64,000 bases of DNA from Catonia carolina (Eukaryota; Arthropoda; Insecta; Hemiptera; Achilidae). The position numbers and the translations under genes were made by a program. Position 1 is the stretch's first letter; the number at the start of each line of letters is the position of its first letter. The notes beneath the pieces are model-generated. The model was not told where the DNA came from, did no database searches, and worked only from the letters and a program-made list of their open reading frames with translations. This document shows, one piece after another, positions 53,301-63,870 of this stretch. The stretch spans positions 61,358,501 to 61,422,500 of the forward strand of contig JAQMRL010000006.1 of the NCBI GenBank assembly GCA_035578175.1. Direction: 5' to 3'.

Positions 53301-56300
53301 TATTTTTTTGTCAAGAGTTTGTTAATCTGCCGGTAATAAATTCTTGGGGAATTTTATTCACTAAAACACTGCTACAGTAATTTAACTGTTTTTTATACAA
53401 TAAAAATTAAATTTTTGTTGGGTGAGTATTGTAAGGTGTTATTTTTTTCTTAGATCCTTTTGCATGTCCTGTTATTATTTATCCTTGTAATACAAAAACC
53501 CCTTATCCATTATAATTTGAAGATTAACTGGCTGAATATTGTTTTTATGACTAAAAAATGTGCATACTGTGTATTAAAATGTATCCTGCCTCCGTAGTAC
53601 AGTGGTAGTATGCTAGCCTACAACACATAGATAATGGCTTTGATTCCTAGCTAGGGTCTGGAAATTTTCACAAGTTAAAACTAACCGTAATCATTAATAA
53701 CCGAGCGGTTGAGCCAACTTTAAATAAACTGAAAAAAATTATCCCATTTTTGTTTATTTTAAAAATTTTTAGCTTTTCAAAAAACTATTCATTTTTAAAA
53801 TGTTGGTGTGCATTAAAATCTATAGCCCATTACATTCAAGAAAATACAGTTGCTGGGAACAAAAACCAGATCATTCAGTTTAGCCATCACTAACTTTAAC
53901 GACTGAGCCTGTCGCCACCGGCTTCTAGTAGCGCAGTCATAGAACTCATAGGACCGGCCGGGCATCCGGCGGCGTAGTTCAAAAATGAAATATCGAAGGG
54001 GGGGAGGTCATCTTTACCGCTGCCTAAATGATTAGGAGTAGCTGCCGACGCAGCGAACACCTTTCACCGCTGCCTCCGAAGAGGAGCAGTCACCGGTGAA
54101 GTAAAGCAGGGTCGTCTGTACCGCTGCCTAATCAAATAGGAGCGAGTCGCCGACGCAGCGAGCACCTTTTACCGCTGCCTCCAAAGGGAAGCAGTCACCG
54201 GTGAAGCGAGGGGTAGGGAATGGAGGTGCAGATGACGGAAAGAACTGACTCAATGCCGAGTTGTGAAATCCCCGTATCGATCCTCGATCACACAGAACTC
54301 GATACTGTCACCTTCTTGACTATCATCGCCAGTGCGTAGATACTATATGTTGCCACTTGGTACATGCACTGTGAGAGGTGTGACCGCTGCGCTATCTATC
54401 GGCAGCAGCAACCCCATCACAGCGCCAACAATGGGCAAAATATGAACTACGGACCGGCATAAAAGTAGTACAGTATCAAGCCATCAGAGTGGTCTTAAGA
54501 AAATTAATTCTATTAAATTATCTTAAGCAATTATCGTAGAAAATTCACATTCGTAATTTAAACATTAACCTAAAACTTCAAATTTTCAAACTTCAAACAT
54601 TATCTTTAAACTTTCAAATCTTCAAACCTCAAAATATTGTGATCCACCCAACCCCTTTAGCTGAACTTCACCTTGTGGCAAAGTGTGGATGCACAGTTCA
54701 CGCACTTCCATAGTTCTAATCCACTTATGAATTCTGATCCACCTACCCCCCCCCTCTGATGCCAAGACACAGAAGCGGCGGCAAATATTTTATTAATGAT
54801 ATAACAGTTCAGTTAAGTCCAAAAATCTACATGTAAAAATGCTGTTATACTTTTTTATATTTCAGGTTTCTGCAGACAAGGAAAAATTGATGGAAATAGT
54901 TGGGAAATGTAAAGAAAAGGAAGGTGTAGACCAAAGTAAGTTCAATATAATTAATAAGAAAAACTTCATTCAATTCCGTATAAGAAATACAAAAGTTACA
55001 TAAGATAGAATTAAAGTACACAAGTTTTTCAATAAATTTATGAGACTAATTGAAGAAGAAAAAAAACGATTCATTTGATGACAATAGAAACTTACACTGG
55101 CCTCTGTAGTGTAGTGGTAGCATCCTACCCTACAATGTAGAGGTCCCGGGTTTGATTCCTGGGTAGAGTCTAGAAGTTTTCATAAATCAAAACCCAATCT
55201 TCCAGATACATATCCATATTAGTCACTAATAACCAAGCAGTTGATGCAACTTTAAATAAACTAAATAAAAAAAGAGATTTACATTGCTTCTAGAATCTGA
55301 TGTAGACAATACAGTGAGAAAACTAGCAACAAATAAAAACTTTTGCCTATAACTAACTATACGATAATTAATACATTTAATCTTTCATAATTTATTATAA
55401 CAAATTGTATATTTTTATTCAAAATTTAATCCTGGAAAATGTAGCAATAAAAACAATCAAAATTTGTGGTGCAATTTTTTTTTAATTTTGAAAATTACTT
55501 AGAGAGTCATACTAGGAAACAGGAAACTCACAGTTAAGCTTAATAAGAAATGTTGTTAAAATGTGTTTCTTATATACAAGTGACACAAAAGTGAACCAAC
55601 CTTACTTTTGGGCAGAATATAGCAGATGATAGAATGGAGAGGAGCATAGTATACGGAGTGATACAATAAAACCTCTGAATAGCGGATGACAACAGCAGGA
55701 CCATAACAAATGTCCATTGTATAGAGGTATCCATTCTATAGAGGAGAGTCAATATGTATGAGGGTAAGTCAATTATTATCCGCAATGTAGTTATAAAATT
55801 TTATTGTAAACAAATAGGAAACGTACAAGTACATCATTTTCCAACATAGTCTCTTTGCTTTTCAACGCACTTGGTCCATCGTTGTTTAAGTTTCCTGATG
55901 CCCTCATAAAAGAAGGTTTTTGGTTGAGATGCGAGCCAGGAATGCATCGCTTCTTTCAATGCTTCGTCTGAGGTAAATCAACGGCCCCTTAATGCCTCTT
56001 TAAGTGGACCAAACAAGTGATAATGAGAAGGAGGAAGATCGGGACTATATGGAGGATGAGCCAGTACTTCAAAATTGAGTTTCTGGAGCGTTTTAGCAGT
56101 GTGGGCAGCAGTATGTGAACGGGCATTGTCGTGCAACAACACAACACCTTTTAACAGCAGTCCTCGGCATTTGCTTTGAATTGCAGGCTTTAGCTTGTCA
56201 GTAAGCATCTCACTGTAACGTACTCACTGTTTATTGTGTAGTAAACGACGCTTGTTTTGGATCGCTCTTCTTAGTCTTAAGAAGAGCAATCCAAAACAAG

Positions 56301-59300
56301 CGTCATGGCCTTCTGACACGTGGTGTTGTGTTAGTGCATGACAACGCTCGCCCTCATACACCTCGAAGAACAAATGAACTTTTGGCCAAGTTTAAATGGG
56401 ACGTTTTTGATCATCCCGCATACAGCTCGGACTTGGCTCCTAGTGACTTTCACCTGTTCCCGAACATGAAGTGGTGGCGAAGAGTTTCAAAACGCCGTGA
56501 ATGGTTGGCTACATTCACAGGCGGCAGATTTTTATGCAGAGGGTATTTCAAAGACTGTTCCAAGGTACGACAAGTGCTTGAATCTGTATGGCGACTATGT
56601 CGAAAAATAGAGAAAAACTGTAGTTTTAATATTGTATATAATAAAGTCTTTGAAATTGAAATATATATTTTTCTAACCACCAGAATACGGTAACATAAAA
56701 CACTTACCAATGTTTATAGCGCTTTCGTGTATCTTGTACACATCTTCAGTAAATTAAAATGAAAATTTATTTTAAATCAAAATTTAAAACTTCCTGCTCC
56801 TACCATGGTAGATAAGGAATCAATAAAGTCTTTGTATCTTCACTCGCTTACTTTTTATTTCAAAACGGAGGTTATTTTCTGGATAACCCTCGTACTTAAT
56901 AATATTCGTAATAACATTACTGGTTAGTTTCCGCTGATGTATAGTATAGATTATGGTATAACAATTATAATAATCATGAAATAAATATAGTAAATAAAAT
57001 AGTATACACAATTTACTTGTATTTGCAAAGGCTGTGATAGCTAAATGTTTTCATCATGAATAGTAGTTGCAAACTGCCATAAGAAATACATGGCCAGTAC
57101 AACTCAATAGTCACAACTATGTCATCAAGTATACATACTGTATTACACATCTAATATTTAGCCTACACTCTGAAAGCTATTAGAGTGTATATGACTCTGA
57201 CATATTATGACAGAAGTAATTATGACATATTAGAGTGCATATGAGTGTATATGAAGCTAACCAGCTAACCTCACGTAGGCCACTATTTAAGGAGCTTAAA
57301 TTGCTTACATTTCCCTCTCTCTACATTTTTGAGGTGATTATGTACGTTAGGCAAAATAATTTTATGCAGAATTTCAATGTTCACAATCATAACACAAGAA
57401 ATGATTATTAAAATCAGAAATGATTATTATGTGGCTAATCACTCCACAACATTGTTAGTACTTATGCAGGGAGAAAATTCATGAATAAATTACCCCAATT
57501 TTTAAAATGTTGTGAGGATTTTAATTCCTTTAAAAGGAATCTGAAAAATTACTTGATCGGTGAAACTTTTTATAGGGTACAAGAATTTCTTTCTTGAAAG
57601 TAGTGGTACATTGTGTGATTCTTATATATATTTCAGGTGTTATAGCTGACATGACCTATACTCCTCCTGGAGTCTCCAGGGCGCAAAACAAAAAAATTTA
57701 CAATAGTGTTCGGATTGTGGAGACTTTTATTAAAATTCCTTATCTAATGGGATCGGGACTTTAAAAAATGTCTGCTTAATAAAGAGGTCTGTAAAATGGA
57801 GGTGTCCATTAGGAGAGGTTTTACTGTACTTGAAATTTGGATATTTTCCATTTTCGAGGGGAGAGGTTGAATCCTCTTACTCCCCTCTTTTGCTGCGTGC
57901 CTGATCCGTACCATTTAATGCAGGCAAAACTCCTGCAGGACCGATCATGTAATCATTAGAGAAATTTACTGACTGATTTTATAGTTAATACAAATTTTAA
58001 TTAGGCCTACTAATTATTTTTATTTTCAGGTGAGATAGAATCATTGAAACAACACAAATTACCAGACACTGATCCAGGAAAGGTAAAAATGCAATAACTA
58101 GTATTATTATTCAAATTAATTGTTTTATTATAGGTTACGCTTATATTTTCAACATAGAAGGTCTGTTGAAAAAGGATCCAAATTTTCAAACAAAAATTTA
58201 TTTTTATTGATATTCAAACCCTAGTCCCCTTCTAAGTAGTTCCTCTAAGACTCCATGCACTTGTCCCACCAGTGCTGTCACAGTCAAAAGCATTTCAAAA
58301 GTCATTTCAGTCGAAAGCTTTTTCAGGTACATTGTTTAAGCCATTTATTACATTTTTTATTATAACATCTCTAGACTTTTTTACATCTGACTGTTTTGTA
58401 ATTATTAATGCAGACAATGAGAAGGGTGATAGATGACGATAAGTGGTTATAAAATGCCAGACCTGACCAGGAATCAAATCCAGGACACTGGCGTAGAAGC
58501 CAGTTGTCCTGACCACTACACCACAGCTGACCAATCAAACATACCTTCCACACCTTTTAGATTCAAAGATGTGGATGGTGAATTCTTAAACACTATAATA
58601 ACTGGTGATGGAACGAGGGTACATAGTCACAACTCAGAACCAAAACGCAGTCTTCACAATGGTGACATTCTTCATCGCATTGACTAAAGAAATCATGACA
58701 GAAGCGCAGCAATGTAAAGCTCAAGCTGAGTGTTTTTTTTCTTACAGTTCATGTGTCGTACACAATGAATACGCTCTTCAGGATCAAACTGATACAAAAA
58801 AATACTTCAAAGAAGTCCTCCGATGTAGAAAAAAAGTGTTTAAAATAATAAAAGTTGTAGGTTTTTAAATTTCTTACCACTTTATACACTATTGCTCTAA
58901 AATACATATTAAGGCTGCGATCTTAAAATAAAAAAAACCTTGTTTACCACGAGAAAACAGGCCCCCCCACAAGAATTTCAGCAGTCATAGCGCTTCTCTA
59001 TCTTGTAGAGAGTAGTCAAAAATATCAGTTTCCTATAACTTGCTTTACTACTAGTTCTGATAGAACCAAGTACAATAATAATAATAATAATAATAATCTT
59101 TCTTTACTTTTTTGTACTTCTGTATCAAATTCTTGAAACTAAAAGTATAAGATACTTTGTACCAGTACTGTTCAGTACTTTTACCGAGTTGTATTAGGAA
59201 CAGAAAAACCCTGTTCTTATCCACAAATACAGTCAACTAAAAAATATGGAACCAAATTTGAAGAATTTCTATACCTTGGTTTGTCACTGCTGAGAATTGT

Positions 59301-62300
59301 GTAATTCATGCTTTTGGTACAAAGCATTCGGTACCTGCAATATAGGATCGTTTTTTTCAACCTGTGATAGGCCATAAATAAAACACTAGTGAATATCCGG
59401 ATCAGATTTGTAGACATACAGTGTTTTATTTTATTTAATGTTCACACAGATATAGTCATGAGAAAGTAAGAAAGGAATTCCCCTTCCACTCCACATCACG
59501 TGTAATACTAGCCGAACCGCATAACAACGGCAGCTTGAACGCTACTACTCTGCCTGATATTATTAGCTACTATTATAAGAAATGAAAACCAATGATACAC
59601 CAGGTCCCTCTTTCACTTCCCGCTCAAAAAACGTTATCACACTATTAATAATTTTACAACTTTGACTATGTAAAACTTGACCTTTTTTGCCGTCGTTATT
59701 TTTTCCCTTATTTTCATTCATTTTATATGAATTCAGAACTGAACCGAGTCAACGAAAAAGTAAACAGCTTTGAATAATATAAGACACTACATTAGAAATT
59801 AAAATTCGATAAATAGCAATATAGTAAACGATAAAAATAAATACATGAGATAGAACAACAAAGATAGATTACAACATTTGTGTAGAATAACACTTCACTT
59901 CAATAACTACCTAATCACTAATTAATCACTTCAATACACTAAGGTTAGAACTCAACAACAACATTGTCAAGTTGCACGTCCCACGCGCACCCCTCTCCTT
60001 ATTAAATAGACTTTTCCATACTGACTACTCCCACCGGCTTAGACTGGCCCAAGACACTGTGACATCACTTTTTCCTTTTACAGAATATTTTCACTATAAT
60101 ACTTTTTAACTATGATGGCAAGAACATAATAGCTATAAGTACGCCAAACATTCACTTTTATTTTGATTAAAAATACAGTTCCTGCATAGATTGTACAATA
60201 AATTATGGTAATAAAACGCTTTTCGTTGAGTTTAAGAAAGCTTTACTAGATTGTCACTACAGCTAAACTATTAATGATAAAGCATTAACATGACCATACT
60301 TCATTTAAACACTACATGTGTTTAAAACAATAGACAACGGACCAATTCTTCGTTAATAAATGATGTGAAAAGTTATTTTTATATTTTTTAAGTCTTTTAA
60401 ACGATGCTATGTAATTTTGTAACAAACATAGTTTTTTATCATGATAAATAATAAGTCTGCTTATTTAAGAATTTTGTTTGCTTATTACCCCATAACTTAT
60501 TACCCAAATTTTTGATTTTCCAAATTGAAACTGTGGATCGAAAAATCATGAAAATTTTCAATTTTCTGTTTTTAACCTTAAAATATTTTTTGAAATTCCC
60601 ACTTTAAAATTATGTATTTATCAGATTTTTAGGTAGTGTAGAATGTTTTTATGATTTATTTTGTTATCGTATGTTTAGTAAGAGTTAATTTTATTGGACA
60701 ACTTTAAATGTGTTTTTCTCAAAATTTAATTTTTTTATATTCAGCTGCATGTTTCTCAGCTCCCATAAAAGATACAACAATGAATTTTTTTGGGGTTATA
60801 GAGGTTGTTATGGTCTTTTAACTGAATGTATAGTTTTCAAAAATATTTAATAGTTTTGGAGAAAGAAGTTTTTTGAAAAATTACCAAAACTATATTTTCT
60901 AATAGAACAAAAAGTTAAACATTTAAAATGTGTAAAAGAAACTAATCTTTAATATAAAAAATTAGGATTCTATCACAATTGGTTCCTGAGAAACATGTAC
61001 CTTTGTTAACATTGAGTAAGATAGGGATCCATGGTCCCCCTAAGGAATGGATGTAGTATTCTTTTTTCAAATAATGAAATTGATATTATTTTGTTTCAGT
61101 GTTTGCTTTCCTGTGTATTAGAAGAAATTGGAATTGTAAGTATTTTAGTACTTAACAAGACATCTCAATTACTAAATTTTTGTAGCTTATACTCCATCTA
61201 TTCTTTAGTTTAAAGCGAGAATTATTAAAACGGCTCAAAATTTTTTATACCCTGTCCTCATGTTCAAGACATCAAAAGCAAAACAAATAATTTTTAGAAG
61301 AATGCAAATCTATACATGTGCATATATGTTTTATTTGTTCTTGAGTCAACATTTTGAAAGTGATTGGACTACGACTTGAAAATTAAGGTTACCTCAATCA
61401 ACGTACTGAGGGTTTAATTTGGAATTAACCATGTACATAAAAAATAACAGGCAGGTGGAGTGTTAAATTATTTGCACTCAATCTGCTAGTTCCAAGGCTA
61501 CAAAAAAATAGTCGTCTCTCTTATCACATGGTCAACTAATTACATGGCTGAAGCATTTAACAACAGAATATGTAGAAGTGTAAAAGACTTTAGTCACAGT
61601 TATCTTCTCTTGAGAGTAATGAATTTCATTATACAGCAAGACCCTGTGATGAATGAAGTGAAGGTGTCTTTGCAGGGTGGAAAGTAGATCCTTTCAGAGG
61701 GCCTGCCATGCTGTTAACCATATTTTTCCACTTAGTGATGAAGGCTAAGGTAAACAACCTCACTCGTCATTTTACTTAGTAAAGCCTACAGAGGTTAAAA
61801 TAAGCCTTTCGGCTGATGACCTAAACAACATCTAAAACTATGGTACTTACTGCATTGAAAATGTACAATTAGCTCACTTCAGAAAGAGAGCATTAAAAAA
61901 TGGTGTCCCTGGAAAAACCCAGGGACTTCATGAAGAAACATTATTTTCATGAATAGAGCATATTTTAGGTTAAAAATAGGAAGAACTACAATTTTGTGTC
62001 TAACTCTTACCTCAGCAGTTTTTTTAATTTTTAATTAAAATTACTTACCATTCTAGTGGTAAAGTCATCATCGCAAGTAAACAGTTTAACAGCTGATTTT
62101 CTGAGACAAAGGTTTTGTGGTTTCAAATCAGAGCAAAGGTGGTTACTTTGATAAAGCTTTGAATACTAGACAAAGGTTACTGGCATAATTTGATGATTGG
62201 GGTTTAATTAACCCCAACCCCGAAGAAAAACCATTTGAAATAAAATTTGTAGGTTTCTTAAATTTCTACAACTTTTAATTACACATGTTTTTGCCTTAAA

Positions 62301-63077
62301 ACTACCCATAAGATTCCGATTACAGGCGTAATCTTAAAAAAATAAAATGACAGATTCTGCAAAAAATGGCAGAAGTGCCATGAGAGGATAGCTCCCCCAA
62401 GAATACATGGCACTTATTCTTATCTTGTAGAGAATAAAAAAAGTAGTTAAGCAATTTTTTAAAAAAAGTAGTAGGAGCCAATTTTGAGAAAATAACAAAA
62501 AGTAAAACAAAATATTTGTATCAGGTCCCTTAGCAGTACCTAAATTAAGTTCCAAATTTCAACTTGTGTAATATTCCATTCTTGAGATATTTTTTTCACA
62601 CACAGACCAATCATTAAAAACTTGTTTTTGGGTTCAGGGAAACATGTATTTCCGATGAAAACTTGCTTTCGAAAAATTGACATGAAAAAAATACTTCCCC
62701 TATATATTCATACAGGGTAAGAGAAAGTAAAATTACATTTCAGCACCCTGCTGTCTACTCTTGGAAAAATATATCTTTGCTGATGATAGTTTACAACCAA
62801 AAAAAAAAAAAAAATGGGAACTGACATAACCATAAAAAACTTAAGTAGAGTATCTTTATGGGACTTATTATTTAATGTTCTTTTCATAACATCAGTCACA
62901 AGGTTAAAAATTATAACAATTTTTTAAAACAAAATTAATTAACCTGTTACTTGTTACAGATGAAGAATAATGCATTTAGCAAAGAAGGTGCATTAGTATT
63001 GGCAGAAAAAATCAGTATGGGTGACGCAGAAAAATTAGGAAAACTTAAGACATTGCTTGAAACATGTATTGCGGAAG
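47389..63077 (+). CDS. Odorant-binding protein, classic type (OBP gene 3; five exons seen, last exon not intact in window)
   Basis: Exons are 47389-47445, 54866-54935, 58030-58082, 61100-61135 and 62960-63077. They encode 111 residues plus one base of a split codon, with the same lengths, phases and splice sites as genes 1 and 2. The signal peptide MNSFVFTVSALLVIACYGT differs from gene 2 at only two residues. C1 is in VGKCKEK, C2-X3-C3 in CLLSC, C4 in ETCIAE. The expected sixth exon with C5 and C6 is not intact before the right edge. In gene 1 it lies 685 bp beyond exon 5, in gene 2 1,129 bp; only 923 bp remain here. A degenerate look-alike sits at 63133-63180, without C6. Either exon 6 lies past position 64000 and the gene is functional, or the gene is a decaying copy. 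Confidence 0.85.
47478..48968 (-). mobile_element. Element E, copy in intron 1 of OBP gene 3, with a hairpin end
   Basis: Opposite orientation to the copy at 26200-26965. Its left end (AGGGGAGACAGTACTTTGTA) matches the far end of the gene 2 copy. Segments near 47520-47640 and 47942-48062 are inverted relative to each other (ATTTCGTATGTAAT, CAGTATTTTAACGATAAAAA), adding a foldback. No protein recognised. Confidence 0.55.
48970..50040. other. Intron 1 sequence of OBP gene 3, nothing recognised
   Basis: AT-rich, no identified repeat family or coding frame. Confidence 0.55.
50045..50195 (+). pseudogene. LINE ORF2 C-terminal fragment
   Basis: One frame reads RMPIHRLPLRA, stop, KYKPRGKRELGTPKKRWMPE, ending at a TGA after IEPNP. 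The K-PRGKR--G-P-KRW pattern is the usual C-terminus of insect non-LTR retrotransposon proteins. Single short fragment. Confidence 0.65.
50200..51110. other. Intron 1 sequence of OBP gene 3, nothing recognised
   Basis: AT-rich, no coding frame or repeat family placed. Confidence 0.55.
51112..51492 (-). mobile_element. SINE-A copy
   Basis: Minus copy from GTTTAGGTCACTCATTGGCC to AACACTCCACCTTCCTGA; its end abuts the mariner foldback. Confidence 0.8.
51512..52374. mobile_element. Mariner foldback: two inverted 3' ends around a transposase fragment
   Basis: The arms 51512-51757 and 52132-52374 are inverted copies with mariner-like termini (GGTGTGGCTATTAAATAACG and CGTTATTTAATAGCCACC). Both arms encode the transposase C-terminus (SALKGTRFESV, FQQWKIRM, EGVYIEGD) in opposite directions. 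Between them, on the minus strand, is the middle of one transposase. The 5' half (DNA-binding part) is missing. Confidence 0.88.
51571..52127 (-). pseudogene. Mariner (DD34D) transposase, C-terminal two thirds, broken
   Basis: Begins in SKSKFKAMMIVFF, frameshifts near 52015 and again near 51910, then reads KSWVLHQDNAPAH ... PYSPDLAPCDLYKFP and ends IEGDNK. The second and third catalytic aspartates are present (DNAPAH and PCD, 34 residues apart). The first, expected after VFF, is replaced (FFIS). Inactive. Confidence 0.85.
52380..53580. other. Intron 1 sequence of OBP gene 3, nothing recognised
   Basis: AT-rich with many A/T runs; no repeat family or gene placed. Confidence 0.55.
53585..53740 (+). 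mobile_element. SINE-C copy, diverged
   Basis: GCCTCCGTAGTACAGTGGTAG, degenerate B box GGCTTTGATTCCTAGC, tail AATCATTAATAACCGAGCG and CAACTTTAAATAAACT. Confidence 0.8.
53900..54480. repeat. GC/CpG-rich patch with a ~104-bp tandem duplication
   Basis: Two units at about 54008-54109 and 54110-54213 share TACCGCTGCCTAA, GCCGACGCAGCGA, CACCTTTACCGCTGCCTCC-like and AGCAGTCACCGGTGAAG. Outer segments GGCGGCGTAGTTCA and TGAACTACGGACCGGC are roughly inverted. No open frame is recognised. Its composition contrasts sharply with the rest of the window. Confidence 0.7.
54481..54865. other. End of intron 1 of OBP gene 3, nothing recognised
   Basis: Contains short repeats of AACTTCAAA(C/T) near 54575-54630 and a C-run. 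No element identified. Confidence 0.5.
55095..55270 (+). mobile_element. SINE-C copy in intron 2 of OBP gene 3
   Basis: GGCCTCTGTAGTGTAGTGGTAG, B box GGTTTGATTCCTGGG, tail TAGTCACTAATAACCAAGCAG and GATGCAACTTTAAATAAACT. Confidence 0.85.
55745..56275 (-). pseudogene. Mariner-like transposase C-terminal half, minus strand
   Basis: Reads RAIQNKR, then a stop, then MLTDKLKPAIQSKCRGLLLK, GVVLLHDNARSHTA, AHPPYSPDLPPSHYHLFGPL and on to a typical 3' end (AGGGTAAGTCAATTATTATC near 55755). The second catalytic D is present (HDNARSH). The third is replaced by H (PPSHYHLF). Inactive. Intron 2 of OBP gene 3. Confidence 0.85.
56272..56695 (+). pseudogene. Mariner-like transposase C-terminal half, plus strand
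   Basis: Reads LRRAIQNKRHGLLTRGVVLV, HDNARPHTPRRTNELLAKF, FDHPAYSSDLAPSDFHLFP and on to NIVYNKVFEIE. Both visible catalytic D residues are present (HDNARPH and PSD), but the N-terminal half is absent. It starts exactly at the same RRAIQNKR point as the minus copy, so the two meet head-to-head. It is a different mariner subfamily from the minus copy. Confidence 0.85.
57265..57690 (+). pseudogene. LINE-2 reverse transcriptase C-terminus and 3' end
   Basis: Reads RPLFKELKLLTFPSLYIFEV, MYVRQNNFMQNFNVHNHNTR, with stops, then the shared 3' end TGACCTATACTCCTCCTGG and CTCCAGGGCGCAAAAC. Same family as 28795-29345 and 30440-30795. Confidence 0.8.
58155..58312 (-). pseudogene. Mariner-like transposase C-terminal fragment
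   Basis: On the minus strand one frame reads QHWWDKCMES, stop, RNYLEGD, stop, GLNINK, matching the WxxRWxKCIxxxGxYFEGD end of mariner/Tc1-like transposases. It ends in a TIR-like GAAGGTCTGTTGAAAAAGG. Lies 70 bp after exon 3 of OBP gene 3. Confidence 0.6.
58390..58545 (-). mobile_element. SINE-D copy (tRNA-derived)
   Basis: Reverse strand: AGCTGTGGTGTAGTGGTCAG (A box), GGATTTGATTCCTGG (B box), then TCAGGTCTGGCATTTTATAAC. The anticodon-arm-like CTGGCTTCTACGCCAG is preserved. Confidence 0.75.
58848..59012 (-). mobile_element. Fragment of a GGCAAGAGAAAGT-family element
   Basis: Reverse blocks TAAAAGTTGTAGGTTTTTAA, CTCTAAAATACATATTAAGG and ATTTCAGCAGTCATAGCGC. Confidence 0.7.
59071..59098. repeat. 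(AAT)n microsatellite
   Basis: Nine uninterrupted AAT repeats in intron 3 of OBP gene 3. Confidence 0.9.
59100..61095. other. Intron 3 sequence of OBP gene 3, nothing recognised
   Basis: About 2 kb without a recognised repeat or gene. Mostly AT-rich; 59450-60060 is slightly less AT-rich. Confidence 0.5.
61446..61831 (+). mobile_element. SINE-A copy in intron 4 of OBP gene 3
   Basis: Plus copy from AGGCAGGTGGAGTG to GCTGATGACCTAAACAACA; diverged. Confidence 0.8.
62047..62224 (+). mobile_element. SINE-B copy, 3' truncated
   Basis: CCATTCTAGTGGTAAAGTC, then AGTTTAACAGCTGATTTTC, a degenerate B box, and GATTGGGGTTTAATTAACC. Confidence 0.75.
62230..62730 (-). mobile_element. GGCAAGAGAAAGT-family element, truncated
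   Basis: Reverse blocks from TTGTAGGTTTCTTAAATTTC through TATCTTGTAGAGAATAAAAA, CAGTACCTAAATTAAGTTCC and GAAAACTTGC to CAGGGTAAGAGAAAGTAAA. Confidence 0.75.
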
Positions 63078-63309
63078 GTAAAGAAATATTTTATTTATGG
63101 TACTACATAAGTGGTCGATTTTCAAAACACAGGTTTGTAGAACGTACTGAAGGCTGTGAGATAGCTTTACCAAGAATAGAAGTCTATAAAAAAATGCAAG
63201 AACATATTTTTCTATCACTTCTGGTTTTACAGAGGACTTAGTAAGAGATGTCATCTTTCCCCTATTTTTTTCTATTATTTTTTCCTATTTTTTTGAATAG
63301 TAATACAAG

Positions 63310-63870
63310 GAAACATTTCAGCTGCGAACCTAAAGAGAATTCTGATCCTCCAAAAGAAAGCCACAAAAATTTTTGGGAAATCTCCAGCTCAGAGAATCGT
63401 GCAGAGAAATGTATAGACAACTAAAAATTCTTGCTGTCATCAGCGGCGTCCTTCTGCTTGGTGAATTTGACAAATCTGCGCCCTCCAATACCTGGGGGTA
63501 TAAATAAGTAATATTTAATAACCTGAAAGATTTCTTCCATTAACATGAAATTTTTATTGCTTGAAAAATTGCACCAGGCTAAAAAAAGGGGGATTGTTCA
63601 TGGTTAATTTTGCGCCCTCTGTGTATCGACACCCTTGGCGGGGGTACATCCCGCCACCGCCTAGCTACAATCCTGGCTGTCATAAACCTATACATTCTGG
63701 AGGTCATAACCTACAGCCGCATCAAGGACACAGAAAGACTAAGGACACGTGTGCACGTTCATGGTTACAATACACGGCATATAACCAACTGCTGCCTTCT
63801 TGTATGTAATCTCAGTGTAACAACTGAAAAGGGACTAAAATATACAACATTTTGCTCAGTGGCTGAAAAT
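63310..63870 (+). pseudogene. Non-LTR reverse transcriptase C-terminus, interrupted by a hAT-like insertion
   Basis: The first part reads LKRILILQKKATKIFGK and QLKILAVI across a frameshift. The second part (from 63676) reads NLYILEVITYSRIKDTERLR, VHVHGYNTRHITN, TTEKGLKYT. This is the usual order (QKKAIR, LKIL, LYIxEV, HxYNTR) of jockey/CR1-type RT ends. Removing 63441-63675 and one target copy rejoins the frame. Confidence 0.8.
63441..63675. mobile_element. Small hAT-like non-autonomous insertion (235 bp) with 8-bp target duplication
   Basis: GCTGTCAT flanks both sides (63433-63440 and 63676-63683). Ends are CAGCGGCG... and ...CCTG, only weakly inverted, but the interrupted LINE frame is restored by removing it. 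The 8-bp duplication suggests hAT. Confidence 0.65.

Larger units (their letters stand above)
55664..57826. mobile_element. Possible Tigger/pogo-like element ends bracketing other insertions
   Basis: The left end CAATAAAACCTCTGAATAGC and the right end, inverted, CAGTAAAACCTCTCCTAATG are similar. Both are flanked by TA and contain further CCATTGTATAGAGG-like subterminal repeats. Two mariner pieces and a LINE-2 end lie between them. The two ends could instead be separate fragments. Confidence 0.45.

Noticed and set aside
62951..63241. Continuous 96-codon frame through OBP gene 3 exon 5 as the true gene end
   Set aside because: It reads through a conserved GTAAAG donor and loses C6; it is treated as intron read-through, and the alternative is listed as a finding.
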